A DNA stretch of 64,000 bases from Porphyrobacter sp. (GTDB taxonomy: Bacteria; Pseudomonadota; Alphaproteobacteria; Sphingomonadales; Sphingomonadaceae), in NCBI GenBank assembly GCA_016125555.1, contig WGLN01000009.1, positions 83,438-147,437 of the forward strand, read 5' to 3'. Position 1 is the first letter of the stretch; each line of letters opens with the position of its first letter. The position numbers and the translations under genes are program-made. Shown piece after piece: positions 51,789 through 60,496 of the stretch. Below the pieces are notes generated by a model, which had not been told where the DNA came from, did not search any database, and saw only the letters and a program-made list of their open reading frames with translations.

Positions 51789-53558
51789 ATGACCATCAAG
51801 AAGCGCGCATTCGTCCTTGCCGCGGTGCTGTTCGGCCTCACCCTGGTGCAGACCGCAGCCACGGCGTGGCGCGATCACAGCCGCATGCTGAACGATTCCG
51901 AAGGCGAGGCCCTGGTCGGGATGCTGCGCAACCACATGGTCGGCGACATGATGCACGACGCGATCCGCGGAACGGTCTACGCGGCGCTCTATGGCGCCTC
52001 GACCGGAAAGGGCGCGCAGGTCCGCGCGGCGCGTGAGGATCTCGAGGAATATGCCGAAACCTTCCGCAGGATCATGGCGGAGAACCGCAAGGATGCGGAC
52101 GATCCGCAGCTGCGCGAGCAGATCGCCAAGGCCGCCGAGGATGTCGAGGCCTATGTCGCGATCAGCCGGCGAATGGTCGCCGCCGCCGCGCGCGACCGGG
52201 GTGCCGCAGAGGCCCTGTTCCCGCGCTTCAACGAGAAGTTCGCAGCGCTCGAGAAGTCGATGGAAGCGATCGGCCTGACCTTCGAGGGGCTTCTCGCTGC
52301 ACGCAACGCGGCGGCGCAATCGAGCACCGGGATTCTCCTCGCGTGCTTCACGGTGCTGTCGCTCGTCGTGCTGGCCGGGATGGCGCACATGACCCGCAAG
52401 ATCATCGTCGACCGGCTTGTGGCACTCGCCGCGCGGCTCGAGGCGATGTCTTCAGGCGACTATGCCACCGCGGTGGAGGATTCGCTGGCCGACGATGAAA
52501 TCGGCGCGATCGCCCGCGCCGCGGAATTGTTCCGGCAGGCCGCGCTTGCCAAAGAGGAGGCCGACAGGGCGCAGCAGGTGGTGGTCGGCGAGCTGGCGGA
52601 TGGGCTCAAGGCGCTCGCCGAACGCGATCTGACCTGTCGCATCGCCACGCCCTTTGCACAGGAATACGAGGCCCTGCGCGAAAACTTCAATCGCACCGCC
52701 CACGAACTGGCGCAGGTGATCGGCACCGTGGTGAGCTCTGCCGAGGGGGTGGCCGACGGCGCCAACGAAATCCATGCCGCGTCCAACGATCTTGCGCAGC
52801 GCAACGAACTTCAGGCCGCACGGGTCGAGGAGACCACCGCCTCGATGGACGAGATCGCCCGGGGCGTGCGCAACACCGCCGACAGCGTGAAGGAAGCCGA
52901 ACAGACCGTCGCACAGACGCATGATCACGTCACCAACGGCAGCGATATCGTGCGGCAGGCGATGGAGACGATGAGCGGGATCGAGCAATCCTCGCAGGAA
53001 GTCTCGAAGATCATCAGCCTGATCGAGGGCATCGCGTTCCAGACCAATTTGCTCGCGCTCAACGCCGGGGTCGAAGCTGCGCGTGCGGGCGAGGCGGGGA
53101 AGGGCTTCGCGGTCGTCGCCAACGAAGTGCGCGAACTGGCGCAGCGCAGCGCCGAGGCCGCCAACGAGATCACCGCGCTGATCACGACCAGCACCCAGCA
53201 GGTCGAACGCGGCGTGGAGCTGGTCGACAGGACGGGCGCATCCTTCCGCAGCATCCTTGCCAACGTCGCCCACACCAGCGAGCACATTCGCGCCATCGCG
53301 CAAGCCTCGGCGGTGCAGGCGGACAATATCGAGCAGATCGGCAGCGCCGCGCGCGAGATGGACCGGATGACCCAGCAGAATGCCGCAATGGTCGAACAGG
53401 CCACCGCGGCGGCCAGCGGCCTCTCGCGCCAGGCGCAGGACCTGAAGGCGCTGGTGGCCGCCTTCCGGTTCGATGATTCCCGAGAGGCGCGCCGCGACGC
53501 CTGGCCGGACAATGCACCTTCGAGCGGCATCGGACCGGCCCGACGACGCGCCGCCTAG
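51789..53558 (+). CDS. Methyl-accepting chemotaxis protein
   Basis: 589 residues. TM1 near 7-23, a helical periplasmic sensor (about 30-180, rich in charged helices, four-helix-bundle type), TM2 near 182-205 ([20 protein letters not shown]), HAMP (about 206-260) and a signalling domain whose hairpin tip is [20 protein letters not shown]. Methylation-type Glu/Gln pairs flank it. No C-terminal CheR-binding pentapeptide. AGGGGAA precedes the ATG. It may be cotranscribed with the porin and sense what the porin admits. Confidence 0.9.
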   Translation: MTIKKRAFVLAAVLFGLTLVQTAATAWRDHSRMLNDSEGEALVGMLRNHMVGDMMHDAIRGTVYAALYGASTGKGAQVRAAREDLEEYAETFRRIMAENRKDADDPQLREQIAKAAEDVEAYVAISRRMVAAAARDRGAAEALFPRFNEKFAALEKSMEAIGLTFEGLLAARNAAAQSSTGILLACFTVLSLVVLAGMAHMTRKIIVDRLVALAARLEAMSSGDYATAVEDSLADDEIGAIARAAELFRQAALAKEEADRAQQVVVGELADGLKALAERDLTCRIATPFAQEYEALRENFNRTAHELAQVIGTVVSSAEGVADGANEIHAASNDLAQRNELQAARVEETTASMDEIARGVRNTADSVKEAEQTVAQTHDHVTNGSDIVRQAMETMSGIEQSSQEVSKIISLIEGIAFQTNLLALNAGVEAARAGEAGKGFAVVANEVRELAQRSAEAANEITALITTSTQQVERGVELVDRTGASFRSILANVAHTSEHIRAIAQASAVQADNIEQIGSAAREMDRMTQQNAAMVEQATAAASGLSRQAQDLKALVAAFRFDDSREARRDAWPDNAPSSGIGPARRRAA

Positions 53559-53607
53559 GACGCGGGGCGCCTTCGTCTAGCGCGATCCCGGCGCGGCCCG
53601 AGCTCCG

Positions 53608-55188
53608 CTAATCGATGTATCCTGCCCCATAGACCTCGTCACGGCCGGGTTCGCCGAGATCGACTGCCGCCTTTTCCAGCATGGCGAGACAGGTGTTCGC
53701 CTCCCGCCCGTCCTCACGGCAGGCCGCCAGCCAGGCGGCGACGCGCGGCGCGGAAAACGAGGTTCCGGTGTATTCGCGCAATGTCCCGTCGCCCATCGGC
53801 ACCGCGACGCGGACGCCGTGCGCGGCGAAATCGATATAGGGTCCGCGATTGGCATAGCGATAGACGCGGCGTCGATCGTCGACGGCGGTCACGGCCACCA
53901 CTCCCGGCAGGGCCGCGGGATAGGCCGGAGGTGCGGTCGGCCCGTTGTTCCCCGCTGCCGCCACGATCAGGGTGCCGCGCCTCAGCGCCCGCTCGACCAC
54001 CGCGTCGAGCACGAGGTTGCGCGGACCGGTGAGGCTGATGTTGATCACGGCCACGCCTTCGGCTGTCAGCCAGTCGAGCGCCCGACTGATGGTTTCTGCC
54101 GAGGTGAAATTGCCGAGCCCGTCGCTCTGGAAGACGTTCGCCACCACCAGCCTTCGGACTCCGAAGCGGCTGAGGATTGCCGCGACCGCGCTGCCGTGAT
54201 CGGTCGCCTGCACCATCGTTCGGCTGCCAAAGTCCTTCTGGATGATCGCGGCGCCGTCCAGTGCTGCACCTTTGCCTGCGGCGACGCCGCTGTCGATCAT
54301 CCCGATGCGCAGATTGCGGGCGCCGGCGCCGCCGCGGCCAGGTCGCGCTCCGGAGCCGGCAGCGCCGCCCGCACCCGAGGCCGTATAGGGCGCGGCATAG
54401 AAGTGGCCGAGATCGTAGACCCCTGAGCGATCGAGCTTGCGCGCCTCCTCGAGCGCGGTCAGCGCGGTCTCGCCGGCGGGCACGCCGAGCCGGGTGAGAC
54501 GGAACCCGATTGCGGAAAGCTCGCTGGTTTCGATCAGAGCGAATCCGTGATCGGCGAGCAGCCTTCCCGCCGCATCGGACAGGTCGGCCGCGATAATCTC
54601 GCCGCGCTGGACGGGAAATCCGTCCGTGTCGTATTCCGGATTTTGCTCTTGCGTGACATCGACGAGCCATTCCTCAAGCGACGGGGACCCGGCGATCTCG
54701 TCCGCTCCCGCCGTTTCGTTCTCCGCGCCTGCTGCATCTTCCGCGGCATCTTCGCCCGCCTCGGCCGCACGCTCTTCGCCGTCGTCGTTCTCGCCGGCAT
54801 TTTCGCCGACGGTCTCGCCATCGTCCGGGCCTTCGATTTCGGGTTGATCCTGGTCGTCTTCCTCGATCCCGGGTTGGTCAGTTTCGGTGCCTTCGACCTC
54901 GGGCTGCTCGATCTCGGGTTGTTCGACGTCCTGTTGCTCGATCTCGGGCGGCTCGATTTCGGGCTCCTCGACGTCGCGGTCCTCGACTTCGTGCTCCTCG
55001 ACTTCGGGCGGCTCGACTTCGGGTTCCTCGACCTCGTGGTGCTCGATTTCGGGGGGTTCGGGCTCGTCGGGCTCGTCGAATTCAGGCCCTGCATATTGCG
55101 CGAACGCTGGTGCCGCATGCCCGGCAGGGAACCCTGCGGCCAGCGCGAATGCGGCAATCCTGCCAAGCGACCTGAAAGCTGTCTGCAA
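53608..55188 (-). CDS. Secreted S8 subtilisin-like protease with acidic Pro/Glu-rich region
   Basis: 526 residues with a signal peptide (to about residue 30). Residues about 33-155 are low-complexity and highly acidic, built from repeated PEIE, PEVE and EHEVE units. The subtilase domain (about 285-520) has the triad Asp in IGMIDSGVA, His in QATDHGSAVAAIL and Ser in TGTSFSAPRVAAW, plus AAAGNNGPTAP for the oxyanion hole. No barrel or autotransporter end. TTG start, GGGGTGAG upstream; transcribed from an ECF-type promoter facing away from the sigma gene. Confidence 0.9.
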   Translation of the reverse strand: MQTAFRSLGRIAAFALAAGFPAGHAAPAFAQYAGPEFDEPDEPEPPEIEHHEVEEPEVEPPEVEEHEVEDRDVEEPEIEPPEIEQQDVEQPEIEQPEVEGTETDQPGIEEDDQDQPEIEGPDDGETVGENAGENDDGEERAAEAGEDAAEDAAGAENETAGADEIAGSPSLEEWLVDVTQEQNPEYDTDGFPVQRGEIIAADLSDAAGRLLADHGFALIETSELSAIGFRLTRLGVPAGETALTALEEARKLDRSGVYDLGHFYAAPYTASGAGGAAGSGARPGRGGAGARNLRIGMIDSGVAAGKGAALDGAAIIQKDFGSRTMVQATDHGSAVAAILSRFGVRRLVVANVFQSDGLGNFTSAETISRALDWLTAEGVAVINISLTGPRNLVLDAVVERALRRGTLIVAAAGNNGPTAPPAYPAALPGVVAVTAVDDRRRVYRYANRGPYIDFAAHGVRVAVPMGDGTLREYTGTSFSAPRVAAWLAACREDGREANTCLAMLEKAAVDLGEPGRDEVYGAGYID

Positions 55189-55212
55189 TCCGACTCACCC
55201 CATACCACCCCG

Positions 55213-55241
55213 TGCAACGCACGCGATGCCGGTATTATTCC
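55213..55241 (-). promoter_or_regulatory. ECF-sigma promoter of the S8 protease
   Basis: On the minus strand GGAATAAT (55241 to 55234), 14 bases, then CGTTGCA (55219 to 55213), 25 bases before the protease start. Both boxes are identical to those of the opposite promoter at 55279-55306, so both are probably read by the sigma factor encoded at 55319. Confidence 0.7.
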
Positions 55242-55278
55242 CGATAGCCGCATTGGATTTGAAAATCGCCTGTGCAAT

Positions 55279-55306
55279 GGAATAATTGTTCATCTTTCGC
55301 GTTGCA
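55279..55306 (+). promoter_or_regulatory. Autoregulatory ECF-sigma promoter
   Basis: GGAATAAT (55279-55286), 13 bases, then CGTTGCA (55300-55306), 13 bases before the sigma gene. It is the mirror partner of the protease promoter and suggests that the sigma factor drives its own operon, as is common for ECF systems. Confidence 0.7.
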
Positions 55307-55318
55307 GGTGCATGATCA

Positions 55319-55846
55319 TTGTCTTCATACGACCACGCCCGACAAGCACGCTTTCGCGAAGAACTGCGGCAGCAGATCGGTCCGCTCCGCCGCGTCTGCA
55401 TGGCGCTGGCAGGCAGCCGCGACCGCGGCGAGGATTTGCTGCAATCGACTCTCGAACGGGCGCTGGAGAAGCAGGCCTTGTTCACGCCCGGAACGCGGCT
55501 CGATCACTGGCTCTACCGGATCGCCCGCAATCTGCTGATCGACGACCTGCGCAAGACGGGCAGCCGCGGCGGCAACGCGGATGGGCAGGTCGAACCGGAC
55601 CAGCTCGCCGGCAGCGACGGCAACAGCATCCTCGAGGCGCGCTCCGAGCTTTCGCGCGCGAGCGAGGCACTGGCGGCGCTTTCGCTGGAATACCGGGAGG
55701 TGTTCGTGCTGGTCGTGATCGAAGGCCATGCCTATCGGGAGGCGGCCGAATTGCTCGACGTCCCGATTGGCACGGTGATGAGCCGGATTGCGCGCGCGCG
55801 GGCCCTCATCGCCCAGAGCGTGGGGAGGGGAGACGAGGATGACTGA
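55319..55846 (+). CDS. ECF-family RNA polymerase sigma factor
   Basis: 175 residues, normal for ECF factors. Region 2 includes DLLQSTLERALEK and LDHWLYRIARNLLIDDLRK (about 60-78); region 4 has YREVFVLVVIEGHAYREAAE and LLDVPIGTVMSRIARARAL, the -35-binding helix-turn-helix. The start is TTG with AGGTG eight bases upstream. The stop overlaps the anti-sigma gene. Likely target boxes are GGAATAAT and CGTTGCA. Confidence 0.92.
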   Translation: MSSYDHARQARFREELRQQIGPLRRVCMALAGSRDRGEDLLQSTLERALEKQALFTPGTRLDHWLYRIARNLLIDDLRKTGSRGGNADGQVEPDQLAGSDGNSILEARSELSRASEALAALSLEYREVFVLVVIEGHAYREAAELLDVPIGTVMSRIARARALIAQSVGRGDEDD

Positions 55847-56531
55847 GTATACCCACACTCTCGAGCAGCAGCTTGCGCGCTTCCTCGATGGCGAGATGGC
55901 CGGAGAGGAGGCGGCAGCTTTTGCGGCGCGTCTCGAGCAGGACCCGGACCTCGCCGGGATGCTGCGGCAGTGGCAGGCCAATGACAGCGCGATCCGCGCG
56001 GATTTCGACCGACTGGCCGAGGGCGGCACCGCGCTTCCGCTGGAACGGATCGTGCCCCCACCGGCGAACAACAATGATCGCCTGCGCTGGAGTGCGGGCT
56101 TCGCGATGGCGGCGAGCCTTGCAGCGTTGATGGTGGTCTTCACCATGCGCGCGCCGAACGGCGAGGCGCCCACGCTGGCAGCGCTCGAACGGGTCCCGTC
56201 GGGCGAGACGGCGCCTCTGCCGGGTGGAGAGGCGATCACGCCGGTCCTCACTTTCGCGGCCGGAGATGGCCGCTGGTGCCGCGAATATGCGATCTCCGAC
56301 GGGCGCCGGGGAATTGCCTGCCGCGCCAACGGCGTCTGGACGGCGGAACAGGAGGTCGCTTGGGATGCTGCATCGCCGAAGCGGCCGCCGAGCACGGGCT
56401 ACGAAGTCGCCGCCGGAGCCAGTGCCCAGGCACTGGATTCCGCCTACGACCGGCTCGATGGCGGTGACCCCTTGAGCGCGGCCAAGGAGAAAGCCCTGCT
56501 CGAAAGAGGTTGGACCGCGCGGGCCGATTGA
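55839..56531 (+). CDS. Anti-sigma factor (membrane-spanning)
   Basis: 230 residues, coupled to the sigma gene by an 8-base overlap. The N-terminal ~75 residues are an acidic helical region (LARFLDGEMAGEEAAAFAAR) fitting the anti-sigma fold, but no zinc HxxxCxxC is seen. One membrane helix lies at about 86-104 (SAGFAMAASLAALMVVFTM) and a 125-residue periplasmic part follows. It should hold the sigma factor at the membrane until envelope stress. The periplasmic part could be a target of the S8 protease; that is speculation. Confidence 0.82.
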   Translation: MTEYTHTLEQQLARFLDGEMAGEEAAAFAARLEQDPDLAGMLRQWQANDSAIRADFDRLAEGGTALPLERIVPPPANNNDRLRWSAGFAMAASLAALMVVFTMRAPNGEAPTLAALERVPSGETAPLPGGEAITPVLTFAAGDGRWCREYAISDGRRGIACRANGVWTAEQEVAWDAASPKRPPSTGYEVAAGASAQALDSAYDRLDGGDPLSAAKEKALLERGWTARAD

Positions 56532-56564
56532 GGTCAGGACCGGTCGACACGCACCAGGGGACTC

Positions 56565-57425
56565 TTGCAGACCATGAACAGGTTCAGGCTGGCCTCAATC
56601 GGGACAATCGCGCTCGCCTGCTGTTGCGCGGCAGAGGCGTTTGCGCAGGACGCGGAACCTGCTGATCGGGTTCAAGCCGACCCGGCGGCACCTGCCCCGA
56701 AGCCGCAACGCCGAACACCGACGCGCATCAGCCTGCAAAGCGGATTCACGTACACCACCGGGGACTATGATCGCCCGGTCTCGACCGACGTCTATTACGT
56801 GCCCTTGTCGGTGCGGCTGCAGCATGGCCCATGGCGCGCACGCCTCTCGACCTCTTTCATCAGCATCGACGGGCCGGCCGCCATCGTCGACGTGCTTGCC
56901 GGGGAGACCGAGGCTCCGGTGAATGTACCGGGGTACGCGATGCAGCACCGCTCCGGATTGGGCGATGTCTCGCTGCAGCTCGGCTATCGCTTCGACATCG
57001 CGCGCCATACCGCGCTGACCAGCGACGTGCGGATCAAGTTTCCCACCGCTTCCGAAGCCGAACGGCTGACCACCGGAACCACCGACGTGACCCTCAGAAC
57101 GCAGCTTTCGCAGCGCATCGGCGCATTCACGCTGCGTGCGGGCGGGCGGCGACGGTTTGCGGGGGGCGATGGCCGGGTGACGGTGCGCGACACCTGGGGT
57201 GCGAATGCCGGAGCCAGCGCCGACGTTGGAGACGGCATAGCGGTGGGCGCCGATTACGACTGGATTCAGTCCGCCTTTGGCAATGCACCCGGCAGCACCT
57301 TGCATGGTTGGGTCAGCGCTCCCTTGTCGCGGCGCTGGCGGATCACCGGATATGGCGGCGCGGGCCTCTCCAGCAATTCGCCCGATTACGAAGTGGGCAC
57401 GTCGATCTCGCTGCGCATCAACTAG
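56565..57425 (+). CDS. Outer-membrane beta-barrel protein, transporter-like
   Basis: 286 residues with a signal peptide ending at about AEAFAQD. The rest is a small barrel of alternating strands: RISLQSGFTYTTGDYDRP, GLGDVSLQLGYRF, DVRIKFPTASEAERLTTG, and a C-terminal GTSISLRIN. Proteins of this size and pattern are annotated as outer-membrane transporters without known substrate. TTG start with AGGGG five bases before; ATG 56574 is an alternative. It follows the anti-sigma gene by 33 bases and is probably in the sigma regulon. Confidence 0.78.
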   Translation: MQTMNRFRLASIGTIALACCCAAEAFAQDAEPADRVQADPAAPAPKPQRRTPTRISLQSGFTYTTGDYDRPVSTDVYYVPLSVRLQHGPWRARLSTSFISIDGPAAIVDVLAGETEAPVNVPGYAMQHRSGLGDVSLQLGYRFDIARHTALTSDVRIKFPTASEAERLTTGTTDVTLRTQLSQRIGAFTLRAGGRRRFAGGDGRVTVRDTWGANAGASADVGDGIAVGADYDWIQSAFGNAPGSTLHGWVSAPLSRRWRITGYGGAGLSSNSPDYEVGTSISLRIN

Positions 57426-57622
57426 TTCGGCGTGGTTTGGCCAGTCGCCGGGCTCACGGGATGTCCGGGCATTCCCGGGCTGCCCTGCCAGGCATAGCCC
57501 GCAAGCGCCAGAACCACCGCCGCCGCGACGACCTCGAGCGCGTCGCGTGTGCGATTTCGCCCTGCTGCGAGAAAGACAAATGTCGCGCCCGCCAAGACAA
57601 GGGCTATCAGCCAGCCGGTCAT
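57422..57622 (-). CDS. Short CcmI-like membrane protein
   Basis: 66 residues from ATG 57622, overlapping the ccmH stop. Two hydrophobic segments (about 3-20, GWLIALVLAGATFVFLAA, and 31-45, LEVVAAAVVLALAGYAWQG), then a Pro/Gly tail. Position after ccmH and the N-terminal look match the start of CcmI/CycH haem-lyase subunits, but the TPR domain is absent. It may be a natural short form or a truncated gene. The stop overlaps the convergent gene by 4 bases. Confidence 0.65.
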   Translation of the reverse strand: MTGWLIALVLAGATFVFLAAGRNRTRDALEVVAAAVVLALAGYAWQGSPGMPGHPVSPATGQTTPN

Positions 57623-58011
57623 CTCGCCCTCCGTCGCAGCCTTCGCGATGCGATCCACGCCCCGCCTGCCAGCGCCAGCAGCGGCAGCAGCCATAGCGGC
57701 GCGGTGGTGGTGCTGGCACGCGGCTGCAAGCTCACCCAGTCGCCATAGCGTTCGACCAGCCAGGCGCGCACCTGCTCAGGCGTTTCGCCGGCCGCGATCC
57801 GTTCGCGGATGATCCGCCGCATATCCGCCGCCAGCCCCGCATTGCTGCCGGAAATCGGCTGACCCTGACACACGACGCAGCGGATCGTGTCCATCAGTGC
57901 CACCGCCTCGGCCTCCTGCCGCGGATCGGGCAGCGAGACCTCGGCCAGATCCTGCGCCCCGAGCGGTGTGGCCAGCAGCAGGGCCACGAGCGCCATCAAC
58001 AGCCGCCTCAT
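57619..58011 (-). CDS. ccmH: Cytochrome c biogenesis protein CcmH (CycL)
   Basis: 130 residues: signal peptide (ALVALLLATPLGAQ), the thiol pair RCVVCQGQPISGSN, the helical bundle RRIIRERIAAGETPEQVRAW, ERYGDWVSLQP, and one C-terminal membrane helix (APLWLLPLLALAGGAWIA). CcmH reduces or holds the CxxCH Cys pair of apocytochrome so that CcmF can attach haem. All neighbouring overlaps are ATGA. Confidence 0.93.
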   Translation of the reverse strand: MRRLLMALVALLLATPLGAQDLAEVSLPDPRQEAEAVALMDTIRCVVCQGQPISGSNAGLAADMRRIIRERIAAGETPEQVRAWLVERYGDWVSLQPRASTTTAPLWLLPLLALAGGAWIASRRLRRRAR

Positions 58012-58538
58012 CGTCCTTCCCTCATCAGATCGAGCAGCTTGGGAATATCGGCGTCGGTGACCACGCCGATATGCTGGTACAGGATCCGCCCGGTGCCATC
58101 GATCACGAAGGTCTCCGGCACGCCGGTCGATCCGAAGGCGACCTGCGTGCGGCCCTCGTTGTCGAGCCCGATTGCGCCATAGGGATCGCCGTTGCGGGCG
58201 AGGAAATCAGCGACCTCTGTGGTGGAATCGTGGATCGCGATGCCGGTGATGTCCACGCCTCTCTCGCGCAGCCGGGCGAGCACGCCCACTTCCTGCACGC
58301 AAGGCACGCACCAGCTGGCGAAGACATTGAGCAGCCGCGGCTTGCCGTCGGTGAAGTCGGCGCTCGCCACCCCGCCACGTCCCGGCAAGGCGGCTGGCGT
58401 GTCGAATTCGGGCAGCGGCTTGCCCACCAGGGTCGATGGGATGATGTGGTCGTCGGGATTGCGCAGCCCGGCGTAGAACAGCCCGCACAAAAGCAGTCCG
58501 AACAGGGCCGGCAGCCAGATCAGCACGGGGCGTTTCAT
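58008..58538 (-). CDS. ccmG: Thiol:disulfide oxidoreductase CcmG/DsbE
   Basis: 176 residues with an N-terminal membrane anchor (VLIWLPALFGLLLCGLFYAG) and a periplasmic thioredoxin fold whose active site is WCVPCVQE. GKPLPEFDTPAALPG and LLNVFASWCVPC are typical of DsbE. It keeps apocytochrome and CcmH thiols reduced. ATGA overlaps link it to ccmF and ccmH. Confidence 0.93.
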   Translation of the reverse strand: MKRPVLIWLPALFGLLLCGLFYAGLRNPDDHIIPSTLVGKPLPEFDTPAALPGRGGVASADFTDGKPRLLNVFASWCVPCVQEVGVLARLRERGVDITGIAIHDSTTEVADFLARNGDPYGAIGLDNEGRTQVAFGSTGVPETFVIDGTGRILYQHIGVVTDADIPKLLDLMREGR

Positions 58539-60496
58539 GCCGGCTGTCCCACGGGCCCCGGCGCGGGCGCTGCGAGCGGGGGCAGGTGTGCGGCCCGTGC
58601 CGGTTGCTTGCGCCGCACACGGCCCAGCAACGACAGTCCGCCCCCGAACGCGATCATCGCCCCGCCAAGCCAGATCAGCGTCACGAAGGGCTTCCACCAC
58701 ATCCGCACCACCCAGCGCCCCCCTTCCGACTGATCGCCCAGCACAAGGTAGAGCTGTCCGTTCCAGTAGGTCTTGATGGCGGCCTGCGTCGTCTGCATCG
58801 GCGGATCGCTGAACTGGCGCAGCTGGGGCAGCATTTCCTCCGGCGCCTCATCGCCGCGGCGCGAGGAGAGCACCGCCTCGAGCGCGACGTAGTTCGGCCC
58901 CGGCACTTCGCGCAAACCCTCGAGCGTGACGCGGAACGGCCCGATATCGCGGGTCTCGCCGGGTGCCATGGCCACGAGATTTTCCTGGGTGAAGGCGGAA
59001 TCGCTCGCCATCCCGGCAAGGCTCACGCCGCAGCCGACATGGGCCACCACCATGCCCCAGGTGAACAGCGGGGTGCGGCGCAGGTTGCGCTTCCACAGGG
59101 GTGCAAGGCTGGCGGCAATCACCAGCGCCGCAGTGACCAGGCCGAGCATCGGCAGCGCCCCGATGTCGCCCCCCAGCAGCACCAGCGCCAGCACCGTCGC
59201 TGCGGCGACCAGCACCGGCATCGCCAGCCGGTCGAGCAGCTGTCGGGGATCGTCGCGCCGCCAGCGCAGCAGCGGCCCGGCCGCCAGCAGCACCAGCAGG
59301 ATGATCGCCACCGGCCCCGCGACGGTGTTGAAATAGGGAGCGCCGACCGAGATCTTGGTCCCGGCGAGCGCCTCGAGAAACAGCGGATAGAGCGTTCCTG
59401 CCATGACCACGACGAGCACGATGCACAGCAGCAGGTTGTTGGCGACCAGCGCCGCCTCGCGGCTGGCGATGTCGAACCGCTTGCCCTCGCTCACGCTGCC
59501 GATCCGCAGGCCGAACAAGGTCAGCGCGCCGACGATGTAGATTGCCAGCAGCGCCAGAATGAAAATCCCGCGCTCCGGATCGACCGCGAAGCTGTGAACG
59601 CTGGTGAGGATGCCCGAACGCACGAGGAAGGTGCCGACCATGCTCATCGAGAAGGCGAGCACGCTCAACATGATGGTCCACGCGCGCAGGGCGTCGCGAT
59701 TGGCCAGCACGGTGACCGAGTGCAGCAAGGCGGTCGCCGCCAGCCACGGCATCAGCGAGGCGTTCTCGACCGGGTCCCAGAACCACCACCCGCCCCAGCC
59801 GAGCGTGTAATAGGCCCAGTAGCTTCCCGCGGTGATGCCGATGGTGAGGAAGATCCACGCGCCCAGGATCCACGGCCGCATCGCGCGGGCAAAGGCCGGG
59901 CCGACGTCGCGCGTCAGCAGCGCGCCGACCGCGAAGGAAAAGGCTGCGGACATGCCGACATAGCCGGCATAGAGCGTGGGCGGGTGGAACGCGAGACCGG
60001 GGTCCTGCAGCAGCGGGTTGAGGCCCTGCCCATCGCTCACTCCGGCAATCCGGGCGAAGGGGTTCGAGGCGATCAGCAGGAAGGCGTAGAAGCCGATCGC
60101 GATCGCGGCCTGCGCGGCAAGCGTCGCGGCGCGGGTGTCCTCGCGCAGGCGCCGCTCGAACAGGGCGATGCTCGCGCCCGCAAGCGCGAGGATCGTCACC
60201 CACAGGAGCATCGAGCCCTCATGGTTTCCCCAGGTTCCGGCGATCTTGTAGATCATCGGCTTGGCCGAATGGCTGTTCGCGGCGACCAGCAAGACCGACA
60301 TGTCGGAGGTCACGAAGACCGCCAGCAGGCAGGCGAAGGCGAGCGAGGCGAGCAGCGCCTGGGCAATCGCGACGCGCGGGATCATCACGCGATACGTGGC
60401 CCGCTCCGGCACCAGCGACAGCAGACCGAGCACCAGTTGTGCCAAGGCCAGACTGGCCGCGAGCCAGAGGGCGCAAAGGCCGGTCTCCGCGATCAT
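58535..60496 (-). CDS. ccmF: Cytochrome c haem lyase subunit CcmF
   Basis: 653 residues with about fifteen membrane helices and the haem-handling WWD signature GWGGWWFWDPVENASLMPW near residue 230. Other landmarks are KIAGTWGNHEGSMLLWVTIL and GLNPLLQDPGLAFHPPTLY. It takes haem from CcmE and joins it to CxxCH. No ccmABCDE genes are in the window. Its ATG overlaps the barrel gene, tying it to the multihaem operon. Confidence 0.94.
   Translation of the reverse strand: MIAETGLCALWLAASLALAQLVLGLLSLVPERATYRVMIPRVAIAQALLASLAFACLLAVFVTSDMSVLLVAANSHSAKPMIYKIAGTWGNHEGSMLLWVTILALAGASIALFERRLREDTRAATLAAQAAIAIGFYAFLLIASNPFARIAGVSDGQGLNPLLQDPGLAFHPPTLYAGYVGMSAAFSFAVGALLTRDVGPAFARAMRPWILGAWIFLTIGITAGSYWAYYTLGWGGWWFWDPVENASLMPWLAATALLHSVTVLANRDALRAWTIMLSVLAFSMSMVGTFLVRSGILTSVHSFAVDPERGIFILALLAIYIVGALTLFGLRIGSVSEGKRFDIASREAALVANNLLLCIVLVVVMAGTLYPLFLEALAGTKISVGAPYFNTVAGPVAIILLVLLAAGPLLRWRRDDPRQLLDRLAMPVLVAAATVLALVLLGGDIGALPMLGLVTAALVIAASLAPLWKRNLRRTPLFTWGMVVAHVGCGVSLAGMASDSAFTQENLVAMAPGETRDIGPFRVTLEGLREVPGPNYVALEAVLSSRRGDEAPEEMLPQLRQFSDPPMQTTQAAIKTYWNGQLYLVLGDQSEGGRWVVRMWWKPFVTLIWLGGAMIAFGGGLSLLGRVRRKQPARAAHLPPLAAPAPGPVGQPA

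Noticed and set aside
54830..55100. Short direct repeats that could suggest a tandem repeat or CRISPR
   Set aside because: They encode the PEIE/PEVE acidic stretch of the S8 protease in one frame.
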